Notes: generated from the letters alone by a model not told the origin. A DNA stretch of 64,000 nt from Scleromitrula shiraiana (GCA_028455995.1 JABELC010000005.1:1922001-1986000), one strand, 5' to 3'; shown: positions 1-12,415, counted from the first letter of the stretch. Translations and numbers: made by a program.

Positions 1-117
1 TCTACTGTATAAACCTCCAATACGCTATTTATTGAATGGAGGCTGTAGCTACTTTATCTCTTCAACTTTTGGGGTATCTTTCTTACAGTCAATTCCTTTC
101 AACCCCTATTTTTCATT

Positions 118-1081
118 ATGAAATTCTTTCTGCCAATCTTAGTATCCTTAGGATATTGTCTTGCATCGTCTAATAATACAGATTCGGTTTTGACTGCATC
201 AGGTTGTCATGCAGATAATTGCTATCGCGCAGTTAGTGGAGATTTTCGTGGACCATGGCAGCAAGCTCTAGCCTATGATGATTGTGTTGATTACATGGAA
301 AATTCCTGCATAATCGAGGATATCAACATCACGGTCAAGCAAACTGTATATACCACCATCACTGCAGTATCAACCGTGGGGAAGAGATCAGCTGCTGCTG
401 CTTCTTCGTCTGCTTCTTACACGTTCACCCTCCCATTTTATGCTAGCGCTTGTTCAGACGAAGCTCGTTACTCGAGCGCTTGTTCGTGTTGGGGCGTTCT
501 TCCAGGTACCGTTACTGTACCTACAGCAGTAAGTATCACGTTACTTTTCCCTTCTCCATACCTTATTCTTTCATTTCCGACAATCATGCTAATCATGCTA
601 ATCAACCATCTAGACCTACACAACCACCACCACATCAACCATAACCAGCACCCTTCCCCCTATCTGCCCCACAGGCACAGCTCTCCACAGCGACGCCATG
701 AATTGCGGCGCCTGCGGCATAGTCTGCGAATCGGGAATCTGCCAACACGGCACCTGCAACAGCGTAGCCTGCACCCCCCACGTCTGTTCTGAAGGAATCA
801 AACCGTGCACCGACGATTCTACCTGCTACTGTTTTAACACCATAGTATCTTTGGGATTCTGCGGGGAAAATCGCCCCTGTACAGAATCGATACCTTGTTT
901 TGATGATTTGGACTGTCCGTACGCGGAGGTTTGTGCTTGGGATACTTGCTGTGGGGGGAATGTTTGCGTGTTGGGGAATTGTCCGAACCCGGCGGCTAAG
1001 TTGATGAGAATGGTGACGAGGAGGAGGGAGGAGTTGGTGGGGGATACGGTGGCGTATAAAGCGGGGGTTTCGAGGGTGTAG
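118..1081 (+). CDS. Secreted cysteine-rich protein (hypothetical)
   Basis: Two exons, 118..528 and 614..1081, give 292 residues. The intron starts GTAAGT at 529 and ends CTAG at 613; both exons are whole codons. Splicing joins the N-terminal half to a Thr/Ser-rich linker followed by a Cys-rich domain. Residues 1-18 form a signal peptide (MKFFLPILVSLGYCLASS). A dibasic KR near residue 90 precedes an Ala/Ser stretch and could be a Kex2-type site. The second half has closely spaced cysteines with an NCGACG..C..G.C pattern, reminiscent of Stig1-like or EB-type small disulfide modules in fungal secreted proteins; that likeness is from pattern only. The product is probably extracellular. No enzyme motif was seen, and an effector or cell-wall role is only a guess. 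Gene structure is fairly sure; function is unknown. Confidence 0.75.
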
Positions 1082-1971
1082 TCGTAATGGTGCTGCACAT
1101 GGTGAGGTATGATTGGTAGTGAGATTTTTTATGATTTATTGATTGTAGGCTTTACAGAACTATAGTGATTCTCTTTCGCAGACGAGATTTCTTATTTTGA
1201 CTTGTCCTTTTGTTCCCATGTTGTAATTGTGATTCTTCTTTCCATCCTACGAAGTTGGGCCGATAGTTGGAGGAATATCTTTCCCTCACTAGCATTTTCT
1301 TTCACCCCGTAACATCTAAGCAGAGCGAACAAGCTGGTAATTTCTTCGCATCTATACAATCATGTCACAATGTCATAAGTTATCGAGCAATAGGGTTGAT
1401 TAAGACAGCTTGGTATTTATTCTTATTCATATCTTAATTTCTGCTTCTGTCTGTCTGTAATTGTGCTTTCTTCTCCCTCTACCCAAGTCGCCCATGCTCA
1501 TTCCCACTACCATCTTTCATGACTTTGTCTTTTTGTCCCTTTTCCCGTTTCTTATTCTTAATCTTCATCTCTTCATTCCATCACCAACACCATTGTTCTA
1601 TGGCCCCATATACCGATCTTCTCTTCCCTTCTTCTACATCAACACATGTATGTATACTGTATTCCCCACACACATAAGCCATCTGTCCATATGCTTCTTA
1701 ACCGTGCGCCAACTATTGGGATTTTCCACCCTTCATTTCCTTTCCTTCCATAAAACGCCTTTTGACCATTGAACCCAACCGAGTATTCATTCGTTCATCC
1801 ATCCCATAATTCATAAATTCGTAAAGTTCCATGTCCAACCCTTATCCTTCCATTCTTCCCGTAGCCACCCATCCATATCAGATGAAACATAACCCAGACA
1901 ATCTCTTTCTCTTTCTCTTTCTCTTTCTCTTTCTCTTTCACCCATGTTATTCCATTCCAAAAAATCAACTC
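1082..1971. other. Intergenic, no gene seen
   Basis: Pyrimidine-rich spacer with no convincing coding region. It contains a TCTTTC hexanucleotide run at about 1902-1939. Short open frames on the plus strand are low-complexity and lack family resemblance. Confidence 0.6.
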
Positions 1972-2505
1972 TCACCCCCCCCTAGCCCAAGCCCTCAACC
2001 TCTTCGACCCTCTAACCTTCAACCCCACCTTCTCCTTCCCCAGCTCCCTCTTCTCCTCCGTAAAATCCCTCCTCCTGTTCCCCGTGCTAAACTCTAAGCT
2101 CCCTCGCGTAATCCAACTACTCCTCTTATCCCCATTTCCATTTTCACCCCCCTCACTCGCACGCGTATCTGTACTCGAAGCACTCGAGCTAGAGCTAGAA
2201 CTAGAGCTAGAACTCGAACTCGAACTCCTTGATTTATTTCCCCTTCCGTTCTTTTCTTTTTGTCCATGTCCATGTGCATGTCCATGTGCATGTGCATGGT
2301 GGGTGGCTCCTCGTCTGCGTTCGTAATCGTCCATTTCGTGGAGGATTTGGAAGAGTGGGGTTGTGGTTTGAGAGGCGGTTAGGTAGGGCGATGAGGATGT
2401 GTGGGTGTATGTGTGGGTGAAGGGGGGTCCTTCGATGAATTTGGAGGGACGGAGGGTGGATTTGGAGGGTTTGGATGTGGATGGGTTGGTGGAGGGTGAG
2501 GACAT
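1972..2505 (-). CDS. Hypothetical Ser-rich protein (doubtful)
   Basis: Single open frame of 177 codons on the minus strand. The N-terminal half is Ser/Thr/Pro-rich. A stretch around residues 57-65 (DDYERRRG) is followed by a His/Gly-rich run and then about 16 consecutive serines encoded by alternating AGY/TCN codons, which is the hexanucleotide repeat at 2180-2226. The C-terminus is basic. No signal peptide or known domain was recognised. The frame sits in low-complexity DNA, so it could be chance; the non-repetitive parts do look protein-like. A GT/CA microsatellite lies just upstream of the start. Confidence 0.4.
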   Translation of the reverse strand: MSSPSTNPSTSKPSKSTLRPSKFIEGPPFTHTYTHTSSSPYLTASQTTTPLFQILHEMDDYERRRGATHHAHAHGHAHGHGQKEKNGRGNKSRSSSSSSSSSSSSSSSASSTDTRASEGGENGNGDKRSSWITRGSLEFSTGNRRRDFTEEKRELGKEKVGLKVRGSKRLRAWARGG

Positions 2506-2540
2506 GATGGGCGGTTGTGGTGGTGGTGAGAGGGTTGGAG

Positions 2541-2543
2541 GTA

Positions 2544-2619
<76 letters not shown>

Positions 2620-2629
2620 TGTGTGTATG
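2541..2629. repeat. (GT)n microsatellite
   Basis: About 89 bp of nearly pure GT dinucleotide with a few GTAT interruptions. A TA dinucleotide run follows at about 2733-2755. Confidence 0.95.
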
Positions 2630-4622
2630 TTGATTTGAATGCTTTGTATTATATTGTATTGTATTCTTATTGCTATTGTGTGGTTTATCGTGATGGAAAT
2701 AGAAATCTGTTTTTCTTATACAATACGATACGATATATATATATATATATATATAGACTCTTCGTCTCTCAATATGTAAAGAGAAGAAAGAGGAATATAT
2801 AAAGTATAAATAAGAAACCCTGGACAATAATAGGTATACAAACAATGGATACTATAGATAAATATCGAGTATGACGGAACTAGTAATCAATGATGGATAG
2901 GTATAGAATGTACTATAAGTAGAAGAAATGAACACAAAAAGAAACCTCCTGACCTACCCAGGTCATTTCAAAACTCTTTAACCCTACATAATACCCTAGG
3001 ATCCCCAAAGCTATCAACTTTTTTTTTATAGTGTGGTGTGGTGTGATGTGACTCTTTTCAAGGATTGAATTTCAAATTTTCCCAATAACTCCAATTTATT
3101 TTTATTTTTATATTTATATTTATATTTATTTTTATATTTATTTTTATATTTATTTTTATTTCTCCATCATATGTTGACTGATGAGGACCTTGAAAAACCG
3201 AGATTTGAGATTTGAGATTTGAGATTCGAGATTCGAGATTTTCACTCTGTCATAGAACTAGCGGAGCCACACATTATGACCTACTCTTCTTCCCCCCCTC
3301 CCCCCTCCCCTCTCCCCTCTCCCCCCTCCCCAATTAGACCCTGCATAACCTTATCAATTAGAACCGTGAACCCTTGATATTTGAGATTCTTCCCAGACTC
3401 TCAGGGCTTCTAAACTATAATCAAACTATAATCTAATCCTATAAGGTCACGGAAGCTACTATAGTGGGCTAGAATCGAACTCTTTTTGCCCCATGCCACC
3501 TCATCTGATACGAATTTATTAATCAACTATTGCCAACGAATTCTTTAAGATGCTTCTACCTTACTACCTTACTACCTTACTACCTTACTACCTTACTACC
3601 TTACTACCTTACTACCTTACTACCTTACTACCTTACTACCTTACTACCTTACTACCTTACTACCTACTTCAGTACTGTACATACGTATATACGTACATAC
3701 AATACATATGTATTTTCTTTCATTTTCTTGTCGATCTAGGATATTTTGATATTTGGGTAAAGAAATCGCAAAATTATCACACATTAATTTTATTTTTTCC
3801 ATATAGATATTCCATTTTTATCCACCTACATACTATTCCTGGTACAATATCATGCGCAAGGTACCTTTTCCGGAGTTCGATTAAAGGTACATAGCTACTT
3901 ACTGGGTATACTGATATAGCGATCGTAGTTAAAAATTTGAAGTCGAAAGAAATATATACATAGCATGACATTAATTAGCATAGCATAGCATAGCATAACA
4001 TAGCATAACATAAAATAGCATGACATAACATAACATAGCATAACTCCTATTTCCGACACACCACCCGTCCCTCCGCACAGGTGATATCTAAGCTCTAAGC
4101 CAACTAGCCAACGTATGAAGAAACGAAAGGTGGTGGCTTATTTTCCCATGTGCGTGTAACGGACGAACCGAACGCATATGGAAGGATAGCAGCATAGGAT
4201 ATAAAATTAGTTATTCTTAACTCCTAAGCTCGCTCGCTGTTAACGCTATTAACTTCTAAGCAAATTCATCCTGATTGATCCCTTATATTATTCATGTCAT
4301 GCATAATGCATGCATACAAGTAATAATAAGTACTTGTAGAGCTTAGAAATACCTACCCATGAATTCGAATCTTAATATGTATGCATCATTTTTAATAATG
4401 AATGATCCTTCTAATAAATTCCGAGAGTTCCTTTCGATGAATGAAATCCTTTTTAACTGTAGGTCATTCACGACGTCATCTCATCGAATTGAAAAGAAAA
4501 AGAAATTTGATACGAAAAGCTCGAACCAGAGCTCGAACTGACCGTTGTTTACAACTCAACTTTATTATTACTTAGAATCTTGAAGATCCCTTACGGAAGT
4601 ATACAAGTTCAATAACAACAAT

Positions 4623-4653
<31 letters not shown>

Positions 4654-6153
4654 GAAGTTCTGGATGCAAGAAGATTTACATGTTTCGTGGTCTAGAATAA
4701 GAAATTAGTGCTTTCTTGTATCCAATAATTTGAAAGTATGCTGCCCAATGATTTGATTTTTGATACGACATTTACTGTAATACAGTAGTATCTCGAATTG
4801 AGTGGTAATTAATTAATTTGATGTTGGCTGGCTTGGAAATATGCCGTGAACTGTAGTACAATAAACCCCCTACTATCTACTATCTATTATCTATTATCTA
4901 CTATCTACTATCTACATATTTTGCTCCCGTGCTTTTTGAGATGTTTACTCACAGTTCTCAATGCATGAAACCGTCAGATGTTCTTTCTTCTTTCTTCTTT
5001 CTTTTTTCTTTTTTCTTTCTAAAGACTCATCTCCGAACCGTTACAGTTGGTTGTACGGCATCAATTCGAAGCGGGTATTGTAGAACTCCGGAACTCATCT
5101 TGGCTGTGTTTCCGTAATTTTACCTCGACTCTTCTAGGTTTCTGTTGGCTTCAAGATATGTACTAGTACTATACAAACGCACAGTATATATATTATGAAT
5201 CTATTGCATCTATTTGCAGATGTGGAAATAATGATTCCTGTAGAAAGATGATGGAATATATCGTCGACCAATATGGAGTCTTGGAGAACAGAATGAATGA
5301 ATGAATGAATGAATCTCAATTGATGTGATACTATCATGATTGACCAGCATATTCAAGCATCATGATATCTGAGTATATATCTATCTATCCTGAAGGTTAT
5401 TTCCAGAATTCTTGCAAGTAAACGAATGGGGCGGTGTATGAGATCTTCATTTATCCTATCTGTACATCCGGACATACATGCATAATATGGACAGAGAGAG
5501 AAAATCTCACATCTCCTCACTCACTCACTCAACTTACAACTATACTCATATCCTGTTTATACTGCAGCGATTCTGCAGCCGTGCGGCCAACATATATAGA
5601 TATATAGATTTGAATAGAGCCCCCTTCCTCTTGCATTTATACGTAGGATGATTGTTCATTTTGGCATGATCTTCATATTTCCTAACTCTATTATACAGTA
5701 ACACTCGGGGTTTCATGTCATATCCTGTCGTATCATATCATATCACGAAATCTTTGTGAATTTTAGATGTTCTATACTTTCGAGTTATATTCTGATGTAT
5801 ATCAGATGAGATGAGATGACATGAGATGACATGAGATGATTCATCCAGTCCTCTATTTTAAGCAGGAATCTAAAGTGAAAGTATAATCAAGTATCTTTCT
5901 TTCTTTCATCAACAAAGTCCCGAATGGCCTCGAGAAACATTTTGTTTACCTAGAACTACATCCAGCCATCCATATCTACTATATATGAAAAAACTCCATA
6001 TCCCAGGGCCAAACCCCACAACATGCATTAATCATCACCATCCATCCACCTTCGCTTCTCACCACCTCCACCCCACCACAACTCACCTGCAAAAATCCAA
6101 CTTCTCTTTCCCTCCAAAATGATACAAAAATACAAAAAAATGCAAAAAAATGC
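2630..6153. other. Gene-poor, repeat-rich spacer
   Basis: No convincing gene in about 3.5 kb. Contents seen: AT-rich tract 3093-3163; a 7-mer array (GAGATTT/GAGATTC) 3200-3240; C/T tract 3281-3331; 8-mer array 3557-3664; TAGCA/TAACA repeats about 3976-4043; AAC trinucleotides about 4609-4654; CTATTATCTA-type repeats about 4871-4914; AATG repeats 5291-5314; GATGA/CATGA repeats about 5806-5840. Confidence 0.7.
3557..3664. repeat. Octamer tandem array (CTTACTAC)n
   Basis: About 13 perfect head-to-tail copies of an 8-bp unit. Reading frames through it give repeated LLPYYLTT peptides, which are an artefact of the repeat. Confidence 0.95.
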
Positions 6154-6158
6154 AAAAA
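6154..6158 (-). terminator. Pol III T-run for tRNA-Phe
   Basis: Five A on the plus strand read TTTTT on the minus strand about 40 nt past the tRNA 3' end. Further T runs follow. Confidence 0.5.
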
Positions 6159-6196
6159 GATAACTTTATATTCGAAGTGGACTCCGAATCGCAGAA

Positions 6197-6305
6197 TGCG
6201 GCTTCTGTGGATCGAACACAGTGCCTCCAGATAATCAGTTGCTAACCGATGATGGGTTCTGAAGTTGACTTCAGTCTGGCGCTCTCCCAAGTGAGCTAAA
6301 GCCGC
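6197..6305 (-). tRNA. tRNA-Phe (GAA) with intron
   Basis: The minus strand folds as a full cloverleaf. The acceptor stem GCGGCTT/AAGCCGC has seven perfect pairs with discriminator A at 6197. The D-stem is GCTC/GAGC, the anticodon stem CCAGA/TCTGG with loop CTGAAG-A giving anticodon GAA, and the T-arm CTGTG-TTCGATC-CACAG. A 36-nt intron (6233..6268) interrupts after position 37, the canonical place. Mature exons are 6269..6305 and 6197..6232, 73 nt in total. The gene appears intact. Confidence 0.95.
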
Positions 6306-7070
6306 TTGAGATGTGTGTTTGGTTTGTTTGATGAATGTCGGGTGCTTATTTAATTATCTATTTGTTGATGGTTGTACTAATTGGTGGGGTGCTGGTTTGT
6401 TTCTTAGGATGATTCTGGTGGTGTGGTGTGGTGTGGTGTGGATTGATTGCAGGGAGTGGATGTGGAGTTGGTATCGGTAAGCTGATGTGGTTGAGCACTA
6501 GTAGTACTAGTAGACAGACTAGCGTTCTACTATTCAACATATGTTTGATAACTCGAGTTGGGTTGTTCGTTGTGGTACTATGGACTCTGGACAGAGAGGG
6601 GTAGGAGAGCACAATACGTCGTGTTCTATTGCTGGCTTTTGAAAAAATTCCATACTTTGAGTCTTGAGTCTGTCAAGTGAGGACATGGATGTTGTTTGGG
6701 TATTTTGGCTATATTGAATTATCTTGGTAACAGTCGTATCTTACGTTACCTACGCTACGATACTCCACCCGTTCTTCTCCTTCTCTGTGCCATCTATACA
6801 ACGAAGAAATGCACTCTCAAGTGAGAGCGAAACATCTTGAACCCGTTATCTTGACGGTCCTTATCGGCACAGAAACGCTTCCTGATATCCACTATTTATA
6901 AGTCTTCAGCCCTAAACCCTACGGACTTCTTGTGACGATTCAAATGAATCATCCTACCAACAGCGGCCGCACGATCAGGGCATTTATGTTACTTGTTGTG
7001 GTAGCATAGATGGTGACTAGATAATTGTGAGTTTAAATACGGTGCTCAAAGTAGTGAAAAGGTATTCACT
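6306..7070. other. Intergenic, no gene seen
   Basis: No supported gene. A short GGTGT pentamer array lies at about 6418-6441. Confidence 0.6.
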
Positions 7071-7462
7071 TTAATCGAATTCATGACGTTGTTTGAACTT
7101 CTTGCGATACTCGAGACAAGACAGATCTTCCACCGCCTTCAGAGATACTGGAATTTGCATGGCATCAATGATATCTTCCGCGGAATAGCCACCCTTCTTT
7201 CTTCATTCTCTTTCCTCGGTTGTATTTAGAAACTCTGACACTCTCGTCTCATCACTAGGAGTCCACACATTCTTTCGGTCCACGTCTAGTCTATCCGCGC
7301 TATGACCTTGAAGTTCTCCAGTTTGAGGGAGCCGGTTCTGATTCTTACATTGGGCATTTTTGGGACGCCAATATACACAGAAGGTAAGAAGACCGATAAG
7401 TATCACGCCCAGAACGATAGGAAACCCCACAATGATGGATCGTATTACGACGGATGGATTTA
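7071..7462 (-). pseudogene. C-terminal part of a single-pass membrane protein, interrupted by a stop
   Basis: The minus-strand frame from 7462 to the TAA at 7071 encodes a strong transmembrane segment (around IVGFPIVLGVILIGLLTF), then a polar tail. A TGA at 7203-7205 interrupts this frame. The same frame then continues for 43 more codons of protein-like sequence (RKKGGYSAEDII... to KKFKQRHEFD). The TGA could derive from TGG or CGA by one transition. A pyrimidine-rich CTAG acceptor at 7463 suggests an upstream intron, but I could not build convincing upstream exons. Either the annotated tail ends early at 7203, or this is a decayed gene like its neighbours. The family was not recognised. Confidence 0.4.
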
Positions 7463-8641
7463 CTAGCGAAGAGGAATAAGAGAGTGAAATATTGATTTCT
7501 CATCGAGGCATATTTCTTGACATCGAGACGGTATGATATATCATTTTCCTTTTGTGGTGTTCAAATATACTTGAAGGTAAGTAAATATAGTGTTGGATGA
7601 TATTCAAAGGTAATACTTACAATAATATTGTATGTGTATCGAACAAGCAATTGAAATGCATTGAAATACTCTACAAGAACGAAAAGTAAGCAAAAACATT
7701 ATCGTAAGTGCGTATTATCATTGAGTATTTTATCGGAAGATTATGGGATTCTTCATTGTGGATGTGGTTTTTGGAGCTCGTCGATACGTACCACGCGGTG
7801 GGGTGGATCTACTTAACGGCTTGGGGGCATACAAACTAATACCATCACAAGCAATCGCTTTAACTCAAAGAGAAGAGGTTATCTTCGAGACTTGTTGAGA
7901 GTATCCAGGGAGGGGTTAAACTTATGATGGGACAGTTGTACCAGTGGTAGCTCCCTCCCTCTCTCTCGCCAAATGTTGCTCTTGGTGAGATGAGGTTTGA
8001 GGTGTAACAGTGGATTGATTTGTTTTTCAAATAGAGTAACTCACTCGTTATCAATCACTCAATAGGCTGGAATAATGGAATAACTTGTCTCTATCTATCA
8101 TCATCTCCCGGGGTAAATTTGAAAGTGGCAGATTGTGAAGTTAACGGTAGATCTTGTTTCTACTTCCATAATATAATACTTCAATCGAGCCACTCGCACA
8201 AGTAGAATACCTTCTATACAATCACACCGTTTATTATATACTCAGTCCTACTTATATCGGGCCTGACAGTGGAGATTATAACAAGGAATATCTACTGAAA
8301 GTCATGCGAATCTTCCCCACAAACTTGGCTCTAGGTGGCAGAGGTCACTGCTGTGGAAACCCATATGGGCCTATCTTACTATGCCAGGCTCTGACAACGA
8401 ATCAAATTGAACCGTCAATCATAGGAGTACTCAGCCTCGTCGCCGGTTTCCCGTGTCATCTAATTTATCGCCGTGAATGCCCGAATGGGTACGGTATGTA
8501 CTTTATTTGGATCATGTCGAATTTTGCGTCTACTTAAGCTCATCTGTATATATAAAGGTATCTATATGATCTTAGTTTTCTCTTTATCGCTCTCTTCATC
8601 GGTCTTTACATCTTTCCATTTATCTTGAATTCCTCGACACA
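7463..8641. other. Intergenic; possible lost upstream exons
   Basis: No supported gene. A minus-strand stretch near 7790-7860 could be an exon of the broken membrane gene, but this could not be confirmed. The plus-strand region up to 8641 is the presumed promoter of the following pseudogene. Confidence 0.45.
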
Positions 8642-10350
8642 ATGTCGTTCTCGATCTTGACTTCCCTTGCAATGTTGTTAAGTGCTACAGCAGCATCCCC
8701 AACTTCTCACTCACATCAAGTATCAAAACGAGTAGCGAATTTTTGGCCCACTCAAGGCTTCGAGACCGTCGATTTCCATCCTCCGACTTTCGTTGTTACG
8801 AAATCTGGATAGGCAGGCACTTGAATCAGCGTTGATTTTCATAACACCAGCTCTCGAGGGTGTCAATCAATCAGTGCTTATTAGCACAATCGGATCTGTA
8901 CAAGCCACTGAAACCAGCATTGTGACAGACGATGGACAATTAGTTTAGCAAGGTCCGACCACTTCGATTCTTGAAGCAGTGGAAGCGAATGAAAACATCA
9001 ACATCACTACCAATCTCATGGTCCAAGAATTGGACGCTGAACCTATCTTGACTCACTGGATTGCTTTTGGTTCTGATACTGGCCGAGGCTATGGAAGTGT
9101 AGCTGTTTATGAAACAACCTATACTTAAATCTATACTGTTTGTCCAAAATTAGACGTAGTAGTCCTGCGGTAATCAACCTAACCGCAACTCCACTTAACT
9201 GCTTCGTCGATATCCACGAGTCTTTCGTCAGTCCCTCAGGATCACTGATTGTCGGTGTGGCAAATGTTACTCAGTTTGATCTCAGTCCTATTGGTGGTCC
9301 AGCTGATGGCTGGGTGTATGACTCACAATTCTACGAAGTTGATATGAAAACCAACGAGATCCTTTTTAAATGGAGTTCAGTAGAGTCGGGAATTCCTATC
9401 ATATATACGAAACTCACTATTGGTGAAGGAACTGCTGGAAATTGTACAAGAGATAGTCCGTTCGACTGGTTTCATGTTAACGCTATTTCATCGGCTGGAG
9501 ATGGTTACCTTGTGAACAGTCGTCACTGCCGGACTACTTGGTTTCTCAACGAATCTGGAGACATTCAATGGAAAATTGAGGGCGCCAATACTGAAGGTTT
9601 AGGTGATTTCGTTTTACCCGATGATGGTTTATTTGTGAGTGATACCCTCTCTCCTCTAAATTATCATACAGCTATCATCAGGAATGGCAACACCACGCCC
9701 GTTACCAAAACCTAACCATTACAAGTGTCAAGCACCACTATTTCAACAACCGCAACAGTGCATTCCAAAACGGAAGCCACTCATCTAATGGTCTCCAACT
9801 AAGCCTTGATCTTGTCGACTACACCGTGACAGTCGAAAAACAACTAATGGGTCTCAACGATGACTATACAATCTACACCGAATCACAAGGTGCATTTAAC
9901 CCTCTACCCAACGGCAACACATTCATAGGCTGGGGATCCATCGCCAAGCTCATGGAATTCGGCGCCACAGGCAACAACGACGTCCGACTCGAAATGGAAT
10001 TCGGCACCAAAAGTCTCACTCAATCCTATCGCGTATACCGCCAAACATGGAACGCCACACCAGTCGCGAGCCCAGATGTAGTTGGGAAAGACGCAACGGC
10101 GTACATGAGCTAGAATGGAGCAACCGATCATCCAAAATGGAATGTTTATGCTGGCACTTTGAAAACTAATTTGGCGCTTGTGGCTGAGGTACAGAGGGAT
10201 GGGTTGTTTGAGAATAATGCGAGTATTCCGGGTACTGCGAACTTTCTGCAGGTAGATGCTTATAGGGATACTACTTGGTTGAGGGATTCTTCGGTGGTTG
10301 CTGTGGGCATTCTGTTCGATATCTTGCCAGAAGATGAGTGTTCCGAATAA
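8642..10350 (+). pseudogene. Arylsulfotransferase-like secreted protein, decayed
   Basis: Starts with an ATG and a signal peptide (MSFSILTSLAMLLSATAASP), then breaks at TAG 8810-8812. The rest reads in shifting frames. From 8817 (+1) it gives FITPALEGVNQSV and further family-like text, with TAG at 8946-8948 and TAA at 9126-9128. Another frame covers about 9140-9715 (DIHESFVSPSGSLIVGVANV, DWFHVNAISSAGDGYLVNSR). A third covers about 9780-10350, with TAG at 10111-10113. This matches fungal extracellular arylsulfotransferase-family proteins (Arylsulfotran_2 type) over nearly full length. Two of the stops sit where the family has Trp (LVWQGP, SWNG), that is TGG to TAG. At least three frameshifts plus four in-frame stops make a functional product implausible. 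Introns cannot explain the stops. Confidence 0.85.
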
Positions 10351-10598
10351 GGAGGTGATAATAGGTCGATATATTATGGATGTTCACTCCCGAACAAATG
10401 AAGGGGTGCATGGCGGAACCTGAGGCTATTGTCTCCCAATGCCTTGTATTTCATTCTTATAGCAGAATCTTTTTTATATCATTCCTCCTTGGCATATATC
10501 TATTTTCCCTCCGTTCCTTTATTTTACTATTTGTTATGGGAACCATCAAGATTCTGAACGTAGTAATAGCCTTTATCGCCTCTCTGTCTGTAAATCAT
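10351..10598. other. Downstream spacer
   Basis: AT-rich 3' flank of the pseudogene, with no gene seen. Confidence 0.6.
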
Positions 10599-11078
10599 TT
10601 ACATAAAATCCAAATCAGAGACAACATTGGTGATATTCAGATTTTTCCATTGATTCGTTCGCTTACTCCCCCACACCCAAACACCACGTTCCAAAGGAAT
10701 TCCCCATCTAATCCACTCGAAAGGGAAGAAAGCCTCCATATTATGCACCAAACGCCCCGAAACAGTGGCTTTCCCACATCTCACTCATCTCAATCATGCA
10801 AAAGTGCAAAAACGTCCCGCGCCATCCAATCCCCTAAAAAAAACCTCCAGCTAACGAGAAGCCCCAACCGAATCCGGAATCATCAATTTTATTTGTTGCA
10901 TATCGTATCGGATGAACTTACTGTGGGCATTCCTTAATTCATACCCTGGTCCGAGAATAACATACAGAAAGATACGAGAAGGAATTATAGGGTTTGGAGA
11001 TTGGAATTGTTGCACGTCGTAGAATGTATCCACCCATCCTTGTAACACCATTATCGTTTTGGAGGGAGAATCATTCAC
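10599..11078 (-). other. Possible degraded coding fragment
   Basis: Two minus-strand segments, 10851..11078 and 10599..10784, lie in the same frame, separated by about 66 nt with three stop codons. The second segment looks protein-like and aromatic-rich (SGRLVHNMEAFFPFEWIRWG). The gap could be an intron or nonsense decay; no clean splice pair was found. The family was not recognised. Confidence 0.3.
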
Positions 11079-12384
11079 ATGTTGTTGTGATCAATATGAT
11101 ATATATGTTCAGCATGAGATGGCACAATTTTGCTTCAATTTCGAGTACAATTTTATATAAAAGAGGGTGGGTATATCATCACTCTCTCATATAAATCGTG
11201 TTCTATTTTCACTGCCTTAAAAATTCTAATCTTTTTCCAGCCAAGCCGTACGGCCGTATTTTTGGTTGAATTTTATTAAGATTTATTATTTTCCAGCTCC
11301 CGTCCGTCCTCTTCTCCTTCCGTCATTTTCATTTAAAATATCCCCTAAATAATTGAACCAATCTAAACGATGCTTTGCAATTTGTTCGAAGCAGCGGAGG
11401 AAATGTTCCCTTCTCTCTTTTCTCCTTCCAGCTCCGAACCGAATCCTTTAGGTTTCACATTTCCCATCACATATCACTTCATCCCTACCAATTGACCCCT
11501 TACCCCATATTTCCTTATCGTCAGTTAATGACACCACCGGTACGACGTAGGTAATATCTAAAACGTCGAGATTGAGATATGTAAGATACGATAAATCTAG
11601 ATGCATACAGACAGACATAGACAGGTAAGACACAATGCCCGGATATACCTCCCTCCCGATCTATCTCCATATAATACAAATTGCCTTCTTTCTACGAAAC
11701 ATACCCACCCACACAAGCAGGCAAATCAACAAACAAATCAACAAACAAACAAACAAAAACATCTCCCACATCTCCGACACCGACACAAAAACACAGGGGC
11801 AAAACACCCGCTCTTCTACAACCCCAAACCTAGGAACAATACCTCCTAATTTTCTTCTCCTTTTCCCCCTTTCCCCTCCTTTCCCCTCCTTCCCCCTCCT
11901 TTCTTTTCCCCTCCCATCTCACTCCCATCCAGGGGAGGGAAAACTCCGGCCAAAAATAAGACATGCAACAAAAATATGTCATCTTCATAATATCCCTTTT
12001 CCCATTTCCCTTTTCCCGAGGAGCAGATGGAAGAGGAAGAGGAAGGGGAAGAGGAAGGGAAGGGGATAGCTTATTTGAGTTCCATGTAATGTACGATTGC
12101 GTTGATTGTATGCCAAATACGATACGATACGATACGATACATACGATACATACGATACATACGATACATACGATACATACGATACGATACAATACGATAC
12201 ATACAGGACAGTGTAATTACCATCTGAGACCGATTCCGATTCCGTCCAGCGGTATATATATACATACACATACACACACACATATACATATATACATACA
12301 TACCTAAATATCAAACATCTTCCCAACGCGCATGTCTCCTTTCACACAAGTACCATGCATGCATGCATCTATTTATTATAACCA

Positions 12385-12415
<31 letters not shown>

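Noticed and set aside
2234..2845. 203-codon minus-strand frame with Thr-His repeats
   Set aside because: Runs straight through the GT and TA microsatellites; the peptide is produced by the repeats.
3470..3500. Minus-strand T-arm-like sequence (GTTCGATTC)
   Set aside because: The flanking stem does not pair and no D-arm or anticodon arm could be built, so not a tRNA.
3530..3894. Two forward frames rich in LLPYYLTT
   Set aside because: Encoded by the octamer tandem array; no start context, splice or family support.
2549..12204. Regularly spaced short repeats that might suggest CRISPR
   Set aside because: They are contiguous micro- and minisatellites without spacers, in eukaryotic DNA.
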